The position numbers and the translations under genes are program-made. Of a stretch of DNA of 11,118 nucleotides, positions 1-6,790 are shown in pieces. Position 1 is the first letter of the stretch. Each line of letters opens with the position of its first letter. The notes under the pieces were generated by a model, which saw only the letters and a list, made by a program, of their open reading frames with translations, was not told the origin of the DNA and ran no database searches. Source of the stretch: DASZZY01 sp036260395 (GTDB lineage Bacteria; Actinomycetota; UBA4738; CALAEC01); the NCBI GenBank assembly GCA_036260395.1, contig DASZZY010000074.1, positions 1 to 11,118 of the forward strand. The letters run 5' to 3'.

Positions 1-529
1 GCCCGAGCGCCCCGGCCGCCGCGTGGACGCCCGCGCCGAGCGGCGGCCCCCCGATGGCGCCGACGGCGCCGGCCATCACGACGACCCCGACGGCGCGCCC
101 TCGCCGCTCCGGCGGGTACAGGTCCGCCACGGCGGCCCGGCCGAGGAGCGCCGCGCCGACGCCGGCGCCCAGGGCCACGAACGACGTCCGGAGCCAGCCC
201 AGGGACCCGGCCACGACGGCGGCCGCGGCCACCACGCCCGCGACGGCCATGACGAGGTAGCCGCCGGCGAGCCCCGCCCGCCGGCCGAGACGGTCCATCA
301 CCCGGCCGGCCGCCCGGGCCCCGGCCGCCGTGCCGAGGTAGTACACGCCGAAGAGGACGGCCGCCTCCCGGGGGCCGGCCCCGAGCCGGGGCCCGACGAT
401 GGGCCCGAACGCGGCGAAGACGCCGATCGCCCCCCACAGCAGGGCCTGGGCGCCCGCCAGGAGGACCGTCGTTCGGCGGACGAGAACGTCACGGCGCTCC
501 GCCGGCGGGCCCACCTCGACGGTGCTCAC
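1..529 (-). CDS. MFS transporter, N-terminal part (runs off the window)
   Basis: Integral membrane transporter of the major facilitator superfamily; substrate unknown. The 176 residues present begin with a short cytoplasmic tail, then hydrophobic segments at about 21-43, 56-74, 86-108, 112-133 and 148-170. Between the second and third lies RVMDRLGRR (residues 76-84), the basic loop expected for MFS motif A. Before the fifth comes DLYPPERRGRAVG (136-148), a common MFS cytoplasmic loop, and the following GGPPLGAG resembles the glycine/proline-rich segment of drug/H+ antiporters. The start is GTG at 529-527, preceded by a strong GGGAGGGGG ribosome site. The gene lies 52 bases after the DUF11 gene and could be cotranscribed with it. 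A 6-bp GC hairpin (545-560) sits just before the ribosome site. About half or more of the protein lies outside the window, so an efflux role is only a guess. Confidence 0.85.
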   Translation of the reverse strand, partial: MSTVEVGPPAERRDVLVRRTTVLLAGAQALLWGAIGVFAAFGPIVGPRLGAGPREAAVLFGVYYLGTAAGARAAGRVMDRLGRRAGLAGGYLVMAVAGVVAAAAVVAGSLGWLRTSFVALGAGVGAALLGRAAVADLYPPERRGRAVGVVVMAGAVGAIGGPPLGAGVHAAAGALG

Positions 530-581
530 GTGCTCCCCCTCCCAGCCGCCGGGCGGCGGCCTTCGGCGGGATACGATCGGT

Positions 582-1802
582 TCAGGGAAGGACCGACGTC
601 TGCTCCGTGTCCTGGTTGCCGGCGGGCGCCGGGTCGGGCGCGGCCGACCCCACCGCGGCGGTGTTCGTCAGGATGCCGTCGCTCGTGGCCACCGCCAGGA
701 GGTAGACCGTGGCCGTGGCACCCGCCGCCAGGTCCCCGAGGCTGCACGTGACCTTGCCACCGCTCCGGGCGCAGCTGCCGCGCGACGGCGATGCCAGGAC
801 GTAGACGACCTCGGGGGGGAGGCTGTCCGTCACGATCGCGCCCCACGCGGTCGCCGGCCCGGCGTTCGTCACCTGGAGCGAGTACAGCACCGGCCCACCC
901 AGCACCGTCGGGTCGAGGACGTCGCTCTTGACGATGGACAGGTTCGCCGGTGGCAGCCCGGGCAGGGCCACGATCGTATGCGCGGTCGCCGAGTTGTCCG
1001 AGGCGTCCGGGTCGGACACGCCGGAGGACGCCGAGGCGGTGTTCACGAGGACGCCCGCGGTGTTGGGCGTCACCACGATGGCCACGGTGGCGGAACCGCC
1101 CCTGGGCACGGTGCCCACGCTGCAGGTCACCGTCCCGTTCTGGTGGCCGCACGACCCCTGGGATGGCGTGGCCCGCTGAAACGTCACGCCGGCCGGAAGC
1201 GGATCGGTCACGATCACGCCGGTCGCCGTCGCCGGACCGGCATTGGCCACGGTCACCTGGTACGTCAACGCGGACCCGGCGGCGACCGGGTCCGGCGCGT
1301 CGGTCTTCGTCACCGAGAGGTCCGCGCCCGACCCACCGGGCCCGTCGGGACCGACCTGCACGGTGCCCTGGTGACCGACATCCTTGTGGATCCAGTCGCC
1401 GTTCGCGGGGGACTGCATCTTGGCGGCCCACACCTTCGGGCCGTCCGAGGTCACGCCGCCCCCGTAGACGTCCTGGCTGGTGGCCGTCCAGGGGTGCGCG
1501 AGGCCGTCGCACGCAACGTCGTGCACCGGCCCGGACAGCGCCGCCATGCCGGTGGCCCGGGACGGGTCGTCCGGGTCGTCGAACAGGTGGAAGCCGACGC
1601 CCCAGTCCTGGCCCGGCGGACACACCGCCCATCCCGAGGCGGTGACGTGGCCGTCGGCATGTCGGACGGCGCTGGTGACCGCGGCGTCGACGCCCGAGTG
1701 GCCGGCGTCCTGGTGCGCGGAGACCGGGACCGCTCCGGCCAGCACCACGAGCGTCAGGCAAGCGACGACGACATCGACGACCCGAGCTATGCGTCCCCTC
1801 AA
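582..1802 (-). CDS. Secreted protein with two DUF11 repeats
   Basis: Exported protein of 406 residues. Residues 1-29 form a signal peptide: basic RGRIAR, hydrophobic core from about 8 to 25, likely cut after VPVSA. Residues about 35-150 form a Trp/Gly-rich region with two cysteines (C61, C98) that I do not recognise. Two DUF11-type beta-sandwich repeats follow, at about 160-280 and 287-405. Each has the family signature of Asp-Pro, a tyrosine-led strand, NAGPATA, an IVTD(P/S)LP motif and a late (V/L)xNTA. Each also has a cysteine pair (C218/C227 and C344/C353) that could form a disulfide. There is no sortase motif or C-terminal anchor, so the product is probably released or held by other wall proteins. 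The start is TTG at 1802-1800 behind a GGGGGAAA ribosome site. The gene begins 42 bases after the response regulator. DUF11 repeats are usually surface or stalk modules; a binding partner cannot be inferred. Confidence 0.85.
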   Translation of the reverse strand: MRGRIARVVDVVVACLTLVVLAGAVPVSAHQDAGHSGVDAAVTSAVRHADGHVTASGWAVCPPGQDWGVGFHLFDDPDDPSRATGMAALSGPVHDVACDGLAHPWTATSQDVYGGGVTSDGPKVWAAKMQSPANGDWIHKDVGHQGTVQVGPDGPGGSGADLSVTKTDAPDPVAAGSALTYQVTVANAGPATATGVIVTDPLPAGVTFQRATPSQGSCGHQNGTVTCSVGTVPRGGSATVAIVVTPNTAGVLVNTASASSGVSDPDASDNSATAHTIVALPGLPPANLSIVKSDVLDPTVLGGPVLYSLQVTNAGPATAWGAIVTDSLPPEVVYVLASPSRGSCARSGGKVTCSLGDLAAGATATVYLLAVATSDGILTNTAAVGSAAPDPAPAGNQDTEQTSVLP

Positions 1803-1844
1803 CGTTTCCCCCGATCCCCTGCTCCGTACGCCGGCTAAGTCCGC

Positions 1845-2540
1845 CTACTTGATCTCGAGGATGTTCTCCCTGACCGCATAGATCACGGCCTCCATCCGGG
1901 AGTGGAGCTGGAGCTTCTCGAGGATGTTGCGGATGTGGTTCTTGACCGTGTTCTCCGAGATGTACAGCTCCTTGGCGATGTCCCGGTTGTTCATGCCCTG
2001 GGCCACGAGCTTCAGGACCTCGAGCTCGCGCTCGGTGAGCCGCGGCGGCGGGAGCTGCTGGCGCTCATCGGCGCGCTTCGTCATCGAGGCGAACTCCGTC
2101 AGGAGCTTGGAGGCCATCGCGGGAGAGATCCGGGAGTGCCCGGCGACGACGGACCGGATGGCGTCGGCCACCTCCTCGGTGGAGATCTCCTTCAGCAGAT
2201 ACCCCGAGGCCCCCGCCTTGATCGACTCGTAGAGGTCGGCCTCCTCGTCGCTGATCGTCAGCATCATGATCTTCACGTGCGGGAGGAGCTCCTTGATGCG
2301 GTAGGTGGCCTCGATGCCGGTGTGCTTCGGCATCCGGACGTCCATGAGGACGACGTCGGGCATCAGCTGCTGGGCCTTCTCGACGGCCTCCTGGCCGTCG
2401 GTGGCCTCCCCGACCACCTCGATGTCGGGCTCGCCCTCGAGCGTCATCTGGAGGCCGCGCCGGAAGAGGGAGTGGTCGTCGGCGATCAGGATGCGGAGCT
2501 GGTCGGAGGGACCCGCCGCGGCGGTCTCCTTCTCCGCCAC
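1845..2540 (-). CDS. NarL/FixJ-family response regulator
   Basis: Two-component response regulator of 231 residues, binding DNA in the cytoplasm. The receiver domain (about 15-130) has the acidic pair D21/D22, phosphoacceptor D67 in VLMDVRMP, T95 in the MLTISD strand and K117 in YLLKEIS, so it should be phosphorylatable. A short linker leads to a LuxR-type helix-turn-helix (about 166-226) with the family motifs LTERELEVLKLVAQG, NRDIAKELYISENTVKNHI and KLQLHSR. No histidine kinase is present here, so it is an orphan as far as this window shows. The start is GTG at 2540-2538. An in-frame stop 15 bases upstream leaves no longer start, and there is no clear ribosome site. It begins 29 bases after raiA and probably shares its transcript, which would tie it to the stress or stationary-phase response. 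Its targets are unknown; the DUF11 and MFS genes downstream are candidates by position only. Confidence 0.93.
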   Translation of the reverse strand: MAEKETAAAGPSDQLRILIADDHSLFRRGLQMTLEGEPDIEVVGEATDGQEAVEKAQQLMPDVVLMDVRMPKHTGIEATYRIKELLPHVKIMMLTISDEEADLYESIKAGASGYLLKEISTEEVADAIRSVVAGHSRISPAMASKLLTEFASMTKRADERQQLPPPRLTERELEVLKLVAQGMNNRDIAKELYISENTVKNHIRNILEKLQLHSRMEAVIYAVRENILEIK

Positions 2541-2569
2541 GCTAGGGCCGATCCGCTATCCGGCCGCGA

Positions 2570-2923
2570 TCAGGAACCTGCACCATCCCGGCGTGATTTT
2601 AGCCGGTTCGCCCCGTTCAACATCCGGGTTCGGCGACGGGCGTGATCATCGGCGATCTGGCGCTCGAGGCGCCCCACCGCCCGGTCGAGCGCGGCGTCGA
2701 GGTCCGTGCCGGTGGCCCTGGCCCGATAGGTGCGCCGCGACGAGCGGCAGGAGGCCTCGACCCGGTGCCCCCCGTCCACCCGGCGACTCGGCTGGCGGAT
2801 GACCTCGACTTCCACGCGGCCGACCCGTGGGTCCAGCCGGGCCAGCCGGGCCAGCTTGCGCTCGAGATGGATCTTGGCCTGGGCGGAGACGCGGTCTCCC
2901 CTGCCCTTCACGACGAGCTCCAT
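2570..2923 (-). CDS. raiA: Ribosome hibernation factor, short HPF/RaiA type
   Basis: Ribosome-associated inhibitor A / hibernation promoting factor family. These proteins bind the 30S decoding centre when growth slows and block mRNA and tRNA binding. The 117-residue product matches the N-terminal domain: an opening MELVVKGRG strand, a helix with HLERKLARLARLDPRVGRVEVEV, a central RVEASCRSSRRTYRARATG strand pair, and the second helix TDLDAALDRAVGRLERQI, then a basic tail. It lacks the C-terminal dimerisation domain of long HPF, the more usual actinobacterial form. The start is ATG at 2923-2921, chosen because AAGGAGG lies at 2934-2928; an in-frame start 54 codons upstream would lie in the structured leader and is rejected. 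The long structured RNA at 3007-3237 and several strong hairpins precede it. The response regulator follows 29 bases later. Confidence 0.9.
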   Translation of the reverse strand: MELVVKGRGDRVSAQAKIHLERKLARLARLDPRVGRVEVEVIRQPSRRVDGGHRVEASCRSSRRTYRARATGTDLDAALDRAVGRLERQIADDHARRRTRMLNGANRLKSRRDGAGS

Positions 2924-2959
2924 GGACCCTCCTTCCGTCGATCGCCTCGAACGGAACGA

Positions 2960-3006
2960 GGGCCGGGCACGTGCCCGGCCCGGCGCGCCGGACCGCGGAG
3001 GTCCGG
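2960..3006 (-). promoter_or_regulatory. Hairpin cluster between leader RNA and raiA
   Basis: Immediately after the closing stem of the leader RNA there is a 7-bp hairpin (arms CCGGACC and GGTCCGG, 2988-3006). A perfect 22-base palindrome follows at 2960-2981, with arms GGGCCGGGCAC and GTGCCCGGCCC, overlapping a 12-base CCGGCGCGCCGG palindrome. No U-run follows on the minus strand, so these are not textbook intrinsic terminators. The 22-base palindrome ends 26 bases before the raiA ribosome site. It could be an RNA processing barrier, an attenuator or a protein site; the sequence does not decide. Confidence 0.5.
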
Positions 3007-3237
3007 GGGCTCGCGCCTGGCTGACCTGGTCTTTGCCCCCACACCCGCCTGCTGAGGGGTTCGCCGCACGAGGGCGGCTTAGCACCTTCTCCCGGCTGGA
3101 GGCCGGGGCAGGACTTACATCTAAGTCGCACCATGCTCAGCAACCAATGGTCGCCTTACGTGGGTCGTTTCGCCTGCGACTGGCATCGACTTCCGGAGGA
3201 TCATCCTCCGGGCAACCACAGACCCAGGCGCGAGCCC
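3007..3237 (-). ncRNA. raiA-type structured RNA upstream of raiA
   Basis: The 346-base gap between comF and raiA holds a strongly structured RNA on the minus strand. Its ends form a perfect 14-bp long-range stem, GGGCTCGCGCCTGG at 3237-3224 with its complement at 3020-3007. Stacked inside are GTCT/AGAC (3223-3220 with 3032-3029) and TTGCCC/GGGCAA (3215-3210 with 3038-3033). Next come an 8-bp hairpin (3193-3211) and a TGCTGAG/CTCAGCA stem (3142-3136 with 3056-3050). That last stem encloses three hairpins: GACTTA-GATG-TAAGTC (3112-3127), CCCGGC/GCCGGG (3091-3107) and GCCGC/GCGGC (3063-3078). All are nested and compatible apart from a two-base overlap. The raiA RNA motif is a known large structured RNA of Firmicutes and Actinobacteria often found upstream of raiA; the size, position and closed multibranch form fit. 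I cannot align it to the published consensus, so the family name is an inference, while the structure is seen. Confidence 0.72.
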
Positions 3238-3243
3238 ACATCC

Positions 3244-3249
3244 ATCCTA
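3244..3249 (-). promoter_or_regulatory. Candidate -10 element for the raiA leader RNA
   Basis: TAGGAT (3249-3244, minus strand) fits the TANNNT -10 pattern. A start 7 bases downstream would fall at about 3237, exactly the first G of the 14-bp closing stem. The -35 region is poor (TAGTGG at 18-base spacing), so the assignment rests on the -10 and its agreement with the RNA end. Confidence 0.5.
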
Positions 3250-3269
3250 TCGGCCGGGAGGGCCCGCCA

Positions 3270-3962
3270 CTAGGCCGGCCGCTGGAAGCAGCGGGCGGGG
3301 ACCGGATCCCCCACGCTGCGCGCCGCGGTCAGGACGACGACGCGGCGGGCCCCGGCCCGGCGCAGCGGCGCCGCGCACGCCGCGGCCGTCGATCCCGTCG
3401 TCAGCACGTCGTCCACCAGCACCACGGTGGGCGGCGCCCGATCCACGGCCACGAAGGAGCCGGCCAGCGCCCGGCGCCGGTCCTCGGCCGTCCGCCTGGC
3501 CTGGGGGCGGGTGTCCCGGATCCTCCGCAGCAGCGACGCGGCGGGGAGGTCGAGCCGCCGGGCCACCGCCCGGGCCAGCGCCTCCGCCTGGTCGAAGCCC
3601 CGGCGGGCCCGGCGCCGGCGGGACAGCGGCACCCAGGTGACCACCTCGGGCCGGGCGCCGAGGACCTCGACCATGGCCGCGGCCAGCGGGTCGGCGAGGC
3701 CGTGCCAGCCGGAAAACTTCATCCCCCGGATGGCGCGGGCCAGCGGGCCCGCGTACAGGAACGGCGACCGGGCGGCGTCCACGGCGGGAGGCGGGCAGTC
3801 GCCGCAGACCGCGACGGGCTCGTCGGTAGGTCGCCCGCACCGCTCGCACACCGGCGGGACGATGACCCCTACGCTCGCGGTGCACGGCCCGCACAGGGGC
3901 CACCCCGGCCGCCCGCAGGCCGCGCATCGCGGGGGCAGCAGGAGATCGAGGAGCCCGGCCAC
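3270..3962 (-). CDS. comF: ComF family phosphoribosyltransferase-like protein
   Basis: Cytoplasmic ComF-family protein of 230 residues, normal for the family. The N-terminus has four cysteine pairs (C13/C16, C24/C27, C39/C42, C53/C56) forming a double zinc ribbon. The type I phosphoribosyltransferase-like domain includes the family motif RRGFDQAEALARAVA (from about 120), the RPQARRTAEDRRRAL stretch, and the PRPP-binding loop VVLVDDVLTTGST (180-192). ComF proteins act in DNA uptake during natural transformation in several bacteria, and homologues also occur in non-competent species, so competence should not be assumed. The start is GTG at 3962-3960 with no clear ribosome site; the N-terminal LLDLLLPPRCAACG matches the usual ComF start. 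It lies 37 bases after the unknown 240-residue gene and may be the last gene of the ahcY operon. Confidence 0.92.
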   Translation of the reverse strand: MAGLLDLLLPPRCAACGRPGWPLCGPCTASVGVIVPPVCERCGRPTDEPVAVCGDCPPPAVDAARSPFLYAGPLARAIRGMKFSGWHGLADPLAAAMVEVLGARPEVVTWVPLSRRRRARRGFDQAEALARAVARRLDLPAASLLRRIRDTRPQARRTAEDRRRALAGSFVAVDRAPPTVVLVDDVLTTGSTAAACAAPLRRAGARRVVVLTAARSVGDPVPARCFQRPA

Positions 3963-3999
3963 CGGCGGACCGTACCGGCCGGGGCCGACACGCCGCCGG

Positions 4000-4722
4000 T
4001 CAGGGGAGGTCGAACGAGGCCGACCACCGGCCGCGTTCGGCGGCCGCCCCGGCGCCCGTCCGGCGGTCGAGCTCGAAGCTCAGCTTCCGGTGGCGCTTCA
4101 GCACCGGGTGGATCACGGTGGTGCGTGCCCCCGTGGCGGCCTCGTAGGAGGCCTCCAGGACCGGCAGCCGGCGGCTCCCGGCGGAGACCCGGAGCTCGCC
4201 GAGCGCCGGCGGCGCGTCGGCGGGCCCGGGGTCGTGTCGCCAGCGGATCACCGCCCGGTCGGCGTGGCATTCGAGCCGCTCCACCAGCGGCTCCGACGTC
4301 CCGGGCACCGGTATGCGGACGCCCACGTCGATCCGGCCCTGCCGGACGTCGTGGGCCGGCCACGGCACGACGAAGCGCTTCCCGCCCTGGGGGCCACGCA
4401 CGCGGCTCTGGCCGTCGACCACGACCTCGGCCACCACCGAGTACCAGCCCGGGGGGAGGCCGGCCAGCGGGACGTCGAACGGGATCAGCACCTCGGCGCG
4501 GGGCGCCACGTCGACGGTGACGGGGTCGACCGCGATGCGGGCCACCGCCCGGGCCGGCACGTGCGCCTCCACGACGTCCGCCGCCACGAGCCGGACCTGG
4601 TGGGGGTCCGGGTCGGTCCCCCGGACCACGACCGCGCCCCGGACCGAGGCAGGGAATCGCTCGAAGACGACGCCGACCGAGACCGGCGAGGCGGGGACGT
4701 CGCTCAGGTGCCCAGCTCCCAC
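4000..4722 (-). CDS. Protein of unknown function between ahcY and comF
   Basis: I do not recognise this 240-residue protein. It has no signal peptide or membrane segment. Alternating short hydrophobic stretches and many Val, Pro and Gly residues suggest a beta-rich fold. There may be two domains: about 10-125 (including a conspicuous PPGWYSVVAEVVVDG hairpin and KRFVVPWPAHD) and about 126-240 (IDVGVRIPVP, a single Cys-His at 152-153, and LSFELDRR near the end). The start is uncertain. GTG at 4722 overlaps ahcY by 19 bases with GGAGG 13 bases upstream; a CTG at 4707 in the stop-codon overlap is the alternative. Upstream in-frame codons lie inside ahcY. The overlap implies cotranscription and coupling to ahcY. 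Reading-frame integrity across 720 bases and the tight packing support a real gene. Confidence 0.75.
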   Translation of the reverse strand: MGAGHLSDVPASPVSVGVVFERFPASVRGAVVVRGTDPDPHQVRLVAADVVEAHVPARAVARIAVDPVTVDVAPRAEVLIPFDVPLAGLPPGWYSVVAEVVVDGQSRVRGPQGGKRFVVPWPAHDVRQGRIDVGVRIPVPGTSEPLVERLECHADRAVIRWRHDPGPADAPPALGELRVSAGSRRLPVLEASYEAATGARTTVIHPVLKRHRKLSFELDRRTGAGAAAERGRWSASFDLP

Positions 4723-5960
4723 GAGCGCAGGTAGGCCTCCTGCTCCGCCGTCAGCTGGTCGATCTCGATGCCCATGGCCTGGAGCTTGAGCCGGGCCACC
4801 TCGGCGTCGATCTCCTCGGGAACCCCGTAGACCGCCGGCGCCAGCCGCTCGGGCTGCCGGGCCACCCACTCCAGCGACAGGGCCTGGTTGGCGAAGGACA
4901 TGTCCATGACCGCGGCGGGGTGCCCTTCGGCCGCGCCGAGGTTCACCAGCCGTCCCTCGGCCAGCAGGAAGATCCGGCGCCCGTCGGCCATGCGGTACTC
5001 GTCGACGACGTCGCGGATCCGCCGCCGCGAGACGGCCATCTCCTCGAGCGCGGCCTTGTCGATCTCCACGTCGAAGTGGCCCGAGTTGGCCAGCACGGCG
5101 CCGTCCTTCATGGCCTCCAGGTGCTCGCGGCGGATCACCGACGTGTCACCGGTGACCGTGACGAAGATGTCGCCGGCCCGGGCGGCGTCGCGGATCGGCA
5201 GAATCCGGTAGCCCTCCATCGCCGCCTCCAGCGCCGACAGCGGGGACACCTCCGTGACGATGACCTGGGCGCCGAGCCCCCGGGCCCGGGAGGCGATGCC
5301 GCGGCCGCACTGCCCGTACCCGCACACGACCACGACGCGGCCGGCCAGGAGGAGGTTCGTGGCGCGGAGGATCCCGTCGACCGTGGACTGTCCCGTCCCG
5401 AACCGGTTGTCGAACAGGTGCTTCGTCTTGGCGTCGTTGACCGCGACGATCGGGTAGCCGAGGACGCCGCGCTCGGCCATCGCCCGGAGCCGGATCACGC
5501 CGGTGGTGGTCTCCTCCGTACCCCCCACCAGCTCGGCGAGCTGGTCGGGGCGCTCCTTGTGCAGGATCGAGACCAGGTCGGCGCCGTCGTCCATCGTGAT
5601 GTGGGGCCGGTGGTCGAGGACCGATCGGATGTGCCGGTAGTAGGTCTCATCGTCCTCGCCCTTGATGGCGTACGCGGCGACGCCCTCGAGGTCGCACAGC
5701 GCCGCCGCCACGTCGTCCTGGGTGGAGAGGGGGTTGGAGGCGCACACCGCCACCTCGGCGCCCCCGGCCTTCAGCGTCGCCAGCAGGTTCGCGGTCTCCG
5801 AGGTGACGTGGAGGCACGCCCCCACCCTCATGCCCGCCAGCGGCCGCTCCTTCTCGAAGCGCTCGCGGATCAACGCCAGCACGCGCATCTCGCCGCCGGC
5901 CCACTCGATCCGGTCGCGGCCCCGTTCGGCCAGGCCCAGGTCCTTCACGTCGCAGTCCAT
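4704..5960 (-). CDS. ahcY: S-adenosylhomocysteine hydrolase (adenosylhomocysteinase)
   Basis: Splits S-adenosylhomocysteine into adenosine and homocysteine using tightly bound NAD, removing the inhibitor left by methyltransferases. The 418 residues show the family signatures: HVTSETANL (51-59), NPLSTQDDVAAAL, substrate-site DD (124-125) and EETTTGV (149-155), the NDAKTKHLFDN segment with K180 and D184, and the NAD Rossmann loop VVVCGYGQCGRG (210-221). TGDTSVI and NSGHFDVEID follow. It lacks the 40-residue insert of many bacterial enzymes. It ends in YLRSWELGT instead of the PDHYRY tail, the shorter form common in archaea, thermophiles and some actinobacteria. The start is ATG at 5960-5958 with GAGGAG 6 bases upstream, in the 11-base gap after the phosphorylase stop, so the two are coupled. 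Purine salvage of the released adenosine may explain the pairing, although the phosphorylase residues favour 6-oxopurines. Confidence 0.97.
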   Translation of the reverse strand: MDCDVKDLGLAERGRDRIEWAGGEMRVLALIRERFEKERPLAGMRVGACLHVTSETANLLATLKAGGAEVAVCASNPLSTQDDVAAALCDLEGVAAYAIKGEDDETYYRHIRSVLDHRPHITMDDGADLVSILHKERPDQLAELVGGTEETTTGVIRLRAMAERGVLGYPIVAVNDAKTKHLFDNRFGTGQSTVDGILRATNLLLAGRVVVVCGYGQCGRGIASRARGLGAQVIVTEVSPLSALEAAMEGYRILPIRDAARAGDIFVTVTGDTSVIRREHLEAMKDGAVLANSGHFDVEIDKAALEEMAVSRRRIRDVVDEYRMADGRRIFLLAEGRLVNLGAAEGHPAAVMDMSFANQALSLEWVARQPERLAPAVYGVPEEIDAEVARLKLQAMGIEIDQLTAEQEAYLRSWELGT

Positions 5961-5971
5961 GTCCGCTCCTC

Positions 5972-6790
5972 TCACAACGCGACGAGCACCCGCTCCACGA
6001 TGCGGCCGAGGCTCGGGGCGAAGCCGCTGGCCACCTCGAGCACCTCCTGATGGTCGACGCTCGCCCCGGTCTTGTTCGTGACGCAGAACAGGCCGACGGC
6101 GCGGAGCCCCAGCGCCGCGGCCGCGGTGGCCTCCGGGACGACCGACATGCCGACGACCGTCGCGCCGACGTGGCGAAGGAACTCGATCTCGGCGGGCGTC
6201 TCGAACGCCGGCCCGGGCATCGCCGCGTAGACCCCCCGGGCCACCGCGACGCCCATCTCCCGGGCGGCCGCCTCGGCCACGTCGGCAAGCTCGGGATCGT
6301 AGACCCGAGACAGGTCCGCGAACGCCGGCCGGCCCTCCTCGTCGCGCCATCCCCGCAGGGCGTTCTCCCCCATGAGGTTGATGTGGTCGGAGGCCACCAC
6401 GAGCATCCCCGGCTCGAGGGAGCGCTCCACGGCGCCGACCGAGGCCGTGATGACCAGCGCGCCGACGCCCAGGGCGGCCGCCAGCCGGGCCGGCAGCGTG
6501 CCGACGCTCATCGGGTGGCCCTCGTAGAAATGGATCCGCCCCATGAACGCTGCGATCGGCAGGCCGCCGTGCATCCCGAGCACCAGCCGCCCGGGGTGGC
6601 CCGGCACCGTCGGCGACGGGAACCCGGCCAGCGAGGGGTATGGGAACTCGACCGCCACGTCCATCCCGGACACGACGTCGGTGAGCCCCGAGCCGAGGAT
6701 GAGCGCGGCGCGGGGGCGGAGGTCGGTGGAACCCCGGATCAGCGCGGCGCCCTCCTCCGCGTAGCGGTCGCCGGGGCCCGGCAGCCCCAT
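5972..6790 (-). CDS. punA: Purine nucleoside phosphorylase, trimeric type
   Basis: Phosphorolysis of purine nucleosides to free base and ribose-1-phosphate, in cytoplasmic purine salvage. The 272 residues match the trimeric PNP/MTAP family. LGSGL (32-36) and TVPGHPGRLV supply S34 and H65, and GRIHFYEGHP supplies R85 and H87 for phosphate. GPAFETPAE contains E197, VGMSVVPE contains M215, CVTNK contains N239, and DHQEV contains H247. E197 plus N239 correspond to human PNP E201/N243, favouring inosine and guanosine over adenosine or methylthioadenosine. The phosphate loop usually written TNAAGG is TASVGA here (from residue 115), so the conserved Asn is Ala. The start is ATG at 6790, in a one-base TGATG overlap with the isomerase stop, indicating translational coupling. 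MTAP is the alternative, but the Asn at 239 argues against it. Confidence 0.92.
   Translation of the reverse strand: MGLPGPGDRYAEEGAALIRGSTDLRPRAALILGSGLTDVVSGMDVAVEFPYPSLAGFPSPTVPGHPGRLVLGMHGGLPIAAFMGRIHFYEGHPMSVGTLPARLAAALGVGALVITASVGAVERSLEPGMLVVASDHINLMGENALRGWRDEEGRPAFADLSRVYDPELADVAEAAAREMGVAVARGVYAAMPGPAFETPAEIEFLRHVGATVVGMSVVPEATAAAALGLRAVGLFCVTNKTGASVDHQEVLEVASGFAPSLGRIVERVLVAL

Noticed and set aside
526..1761. Alternative minus-strand frame (411 codons) over the DUF11 gene
   Set aside because: Arg/Gly-rich composition without motifs, while the overlapping frame gives a signal peptide and two DUF11 repeats.
2924..3085. N-terminal extension of raiA by 54 codons
   Set aside because: The extension has no HPF similarity and lies in the structured leader; AAGGAGG directly before the ATG at 2923 decides the start.
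2730..4520. Long plus-strand open frame (596 codons) across comF, the leader RNA and the unknown gene
   Set aside because: Runs antisense over comF and through the raiA leader. Its translation is Arg/Pro/Gly-rich with no domain, the usual result of high GC.
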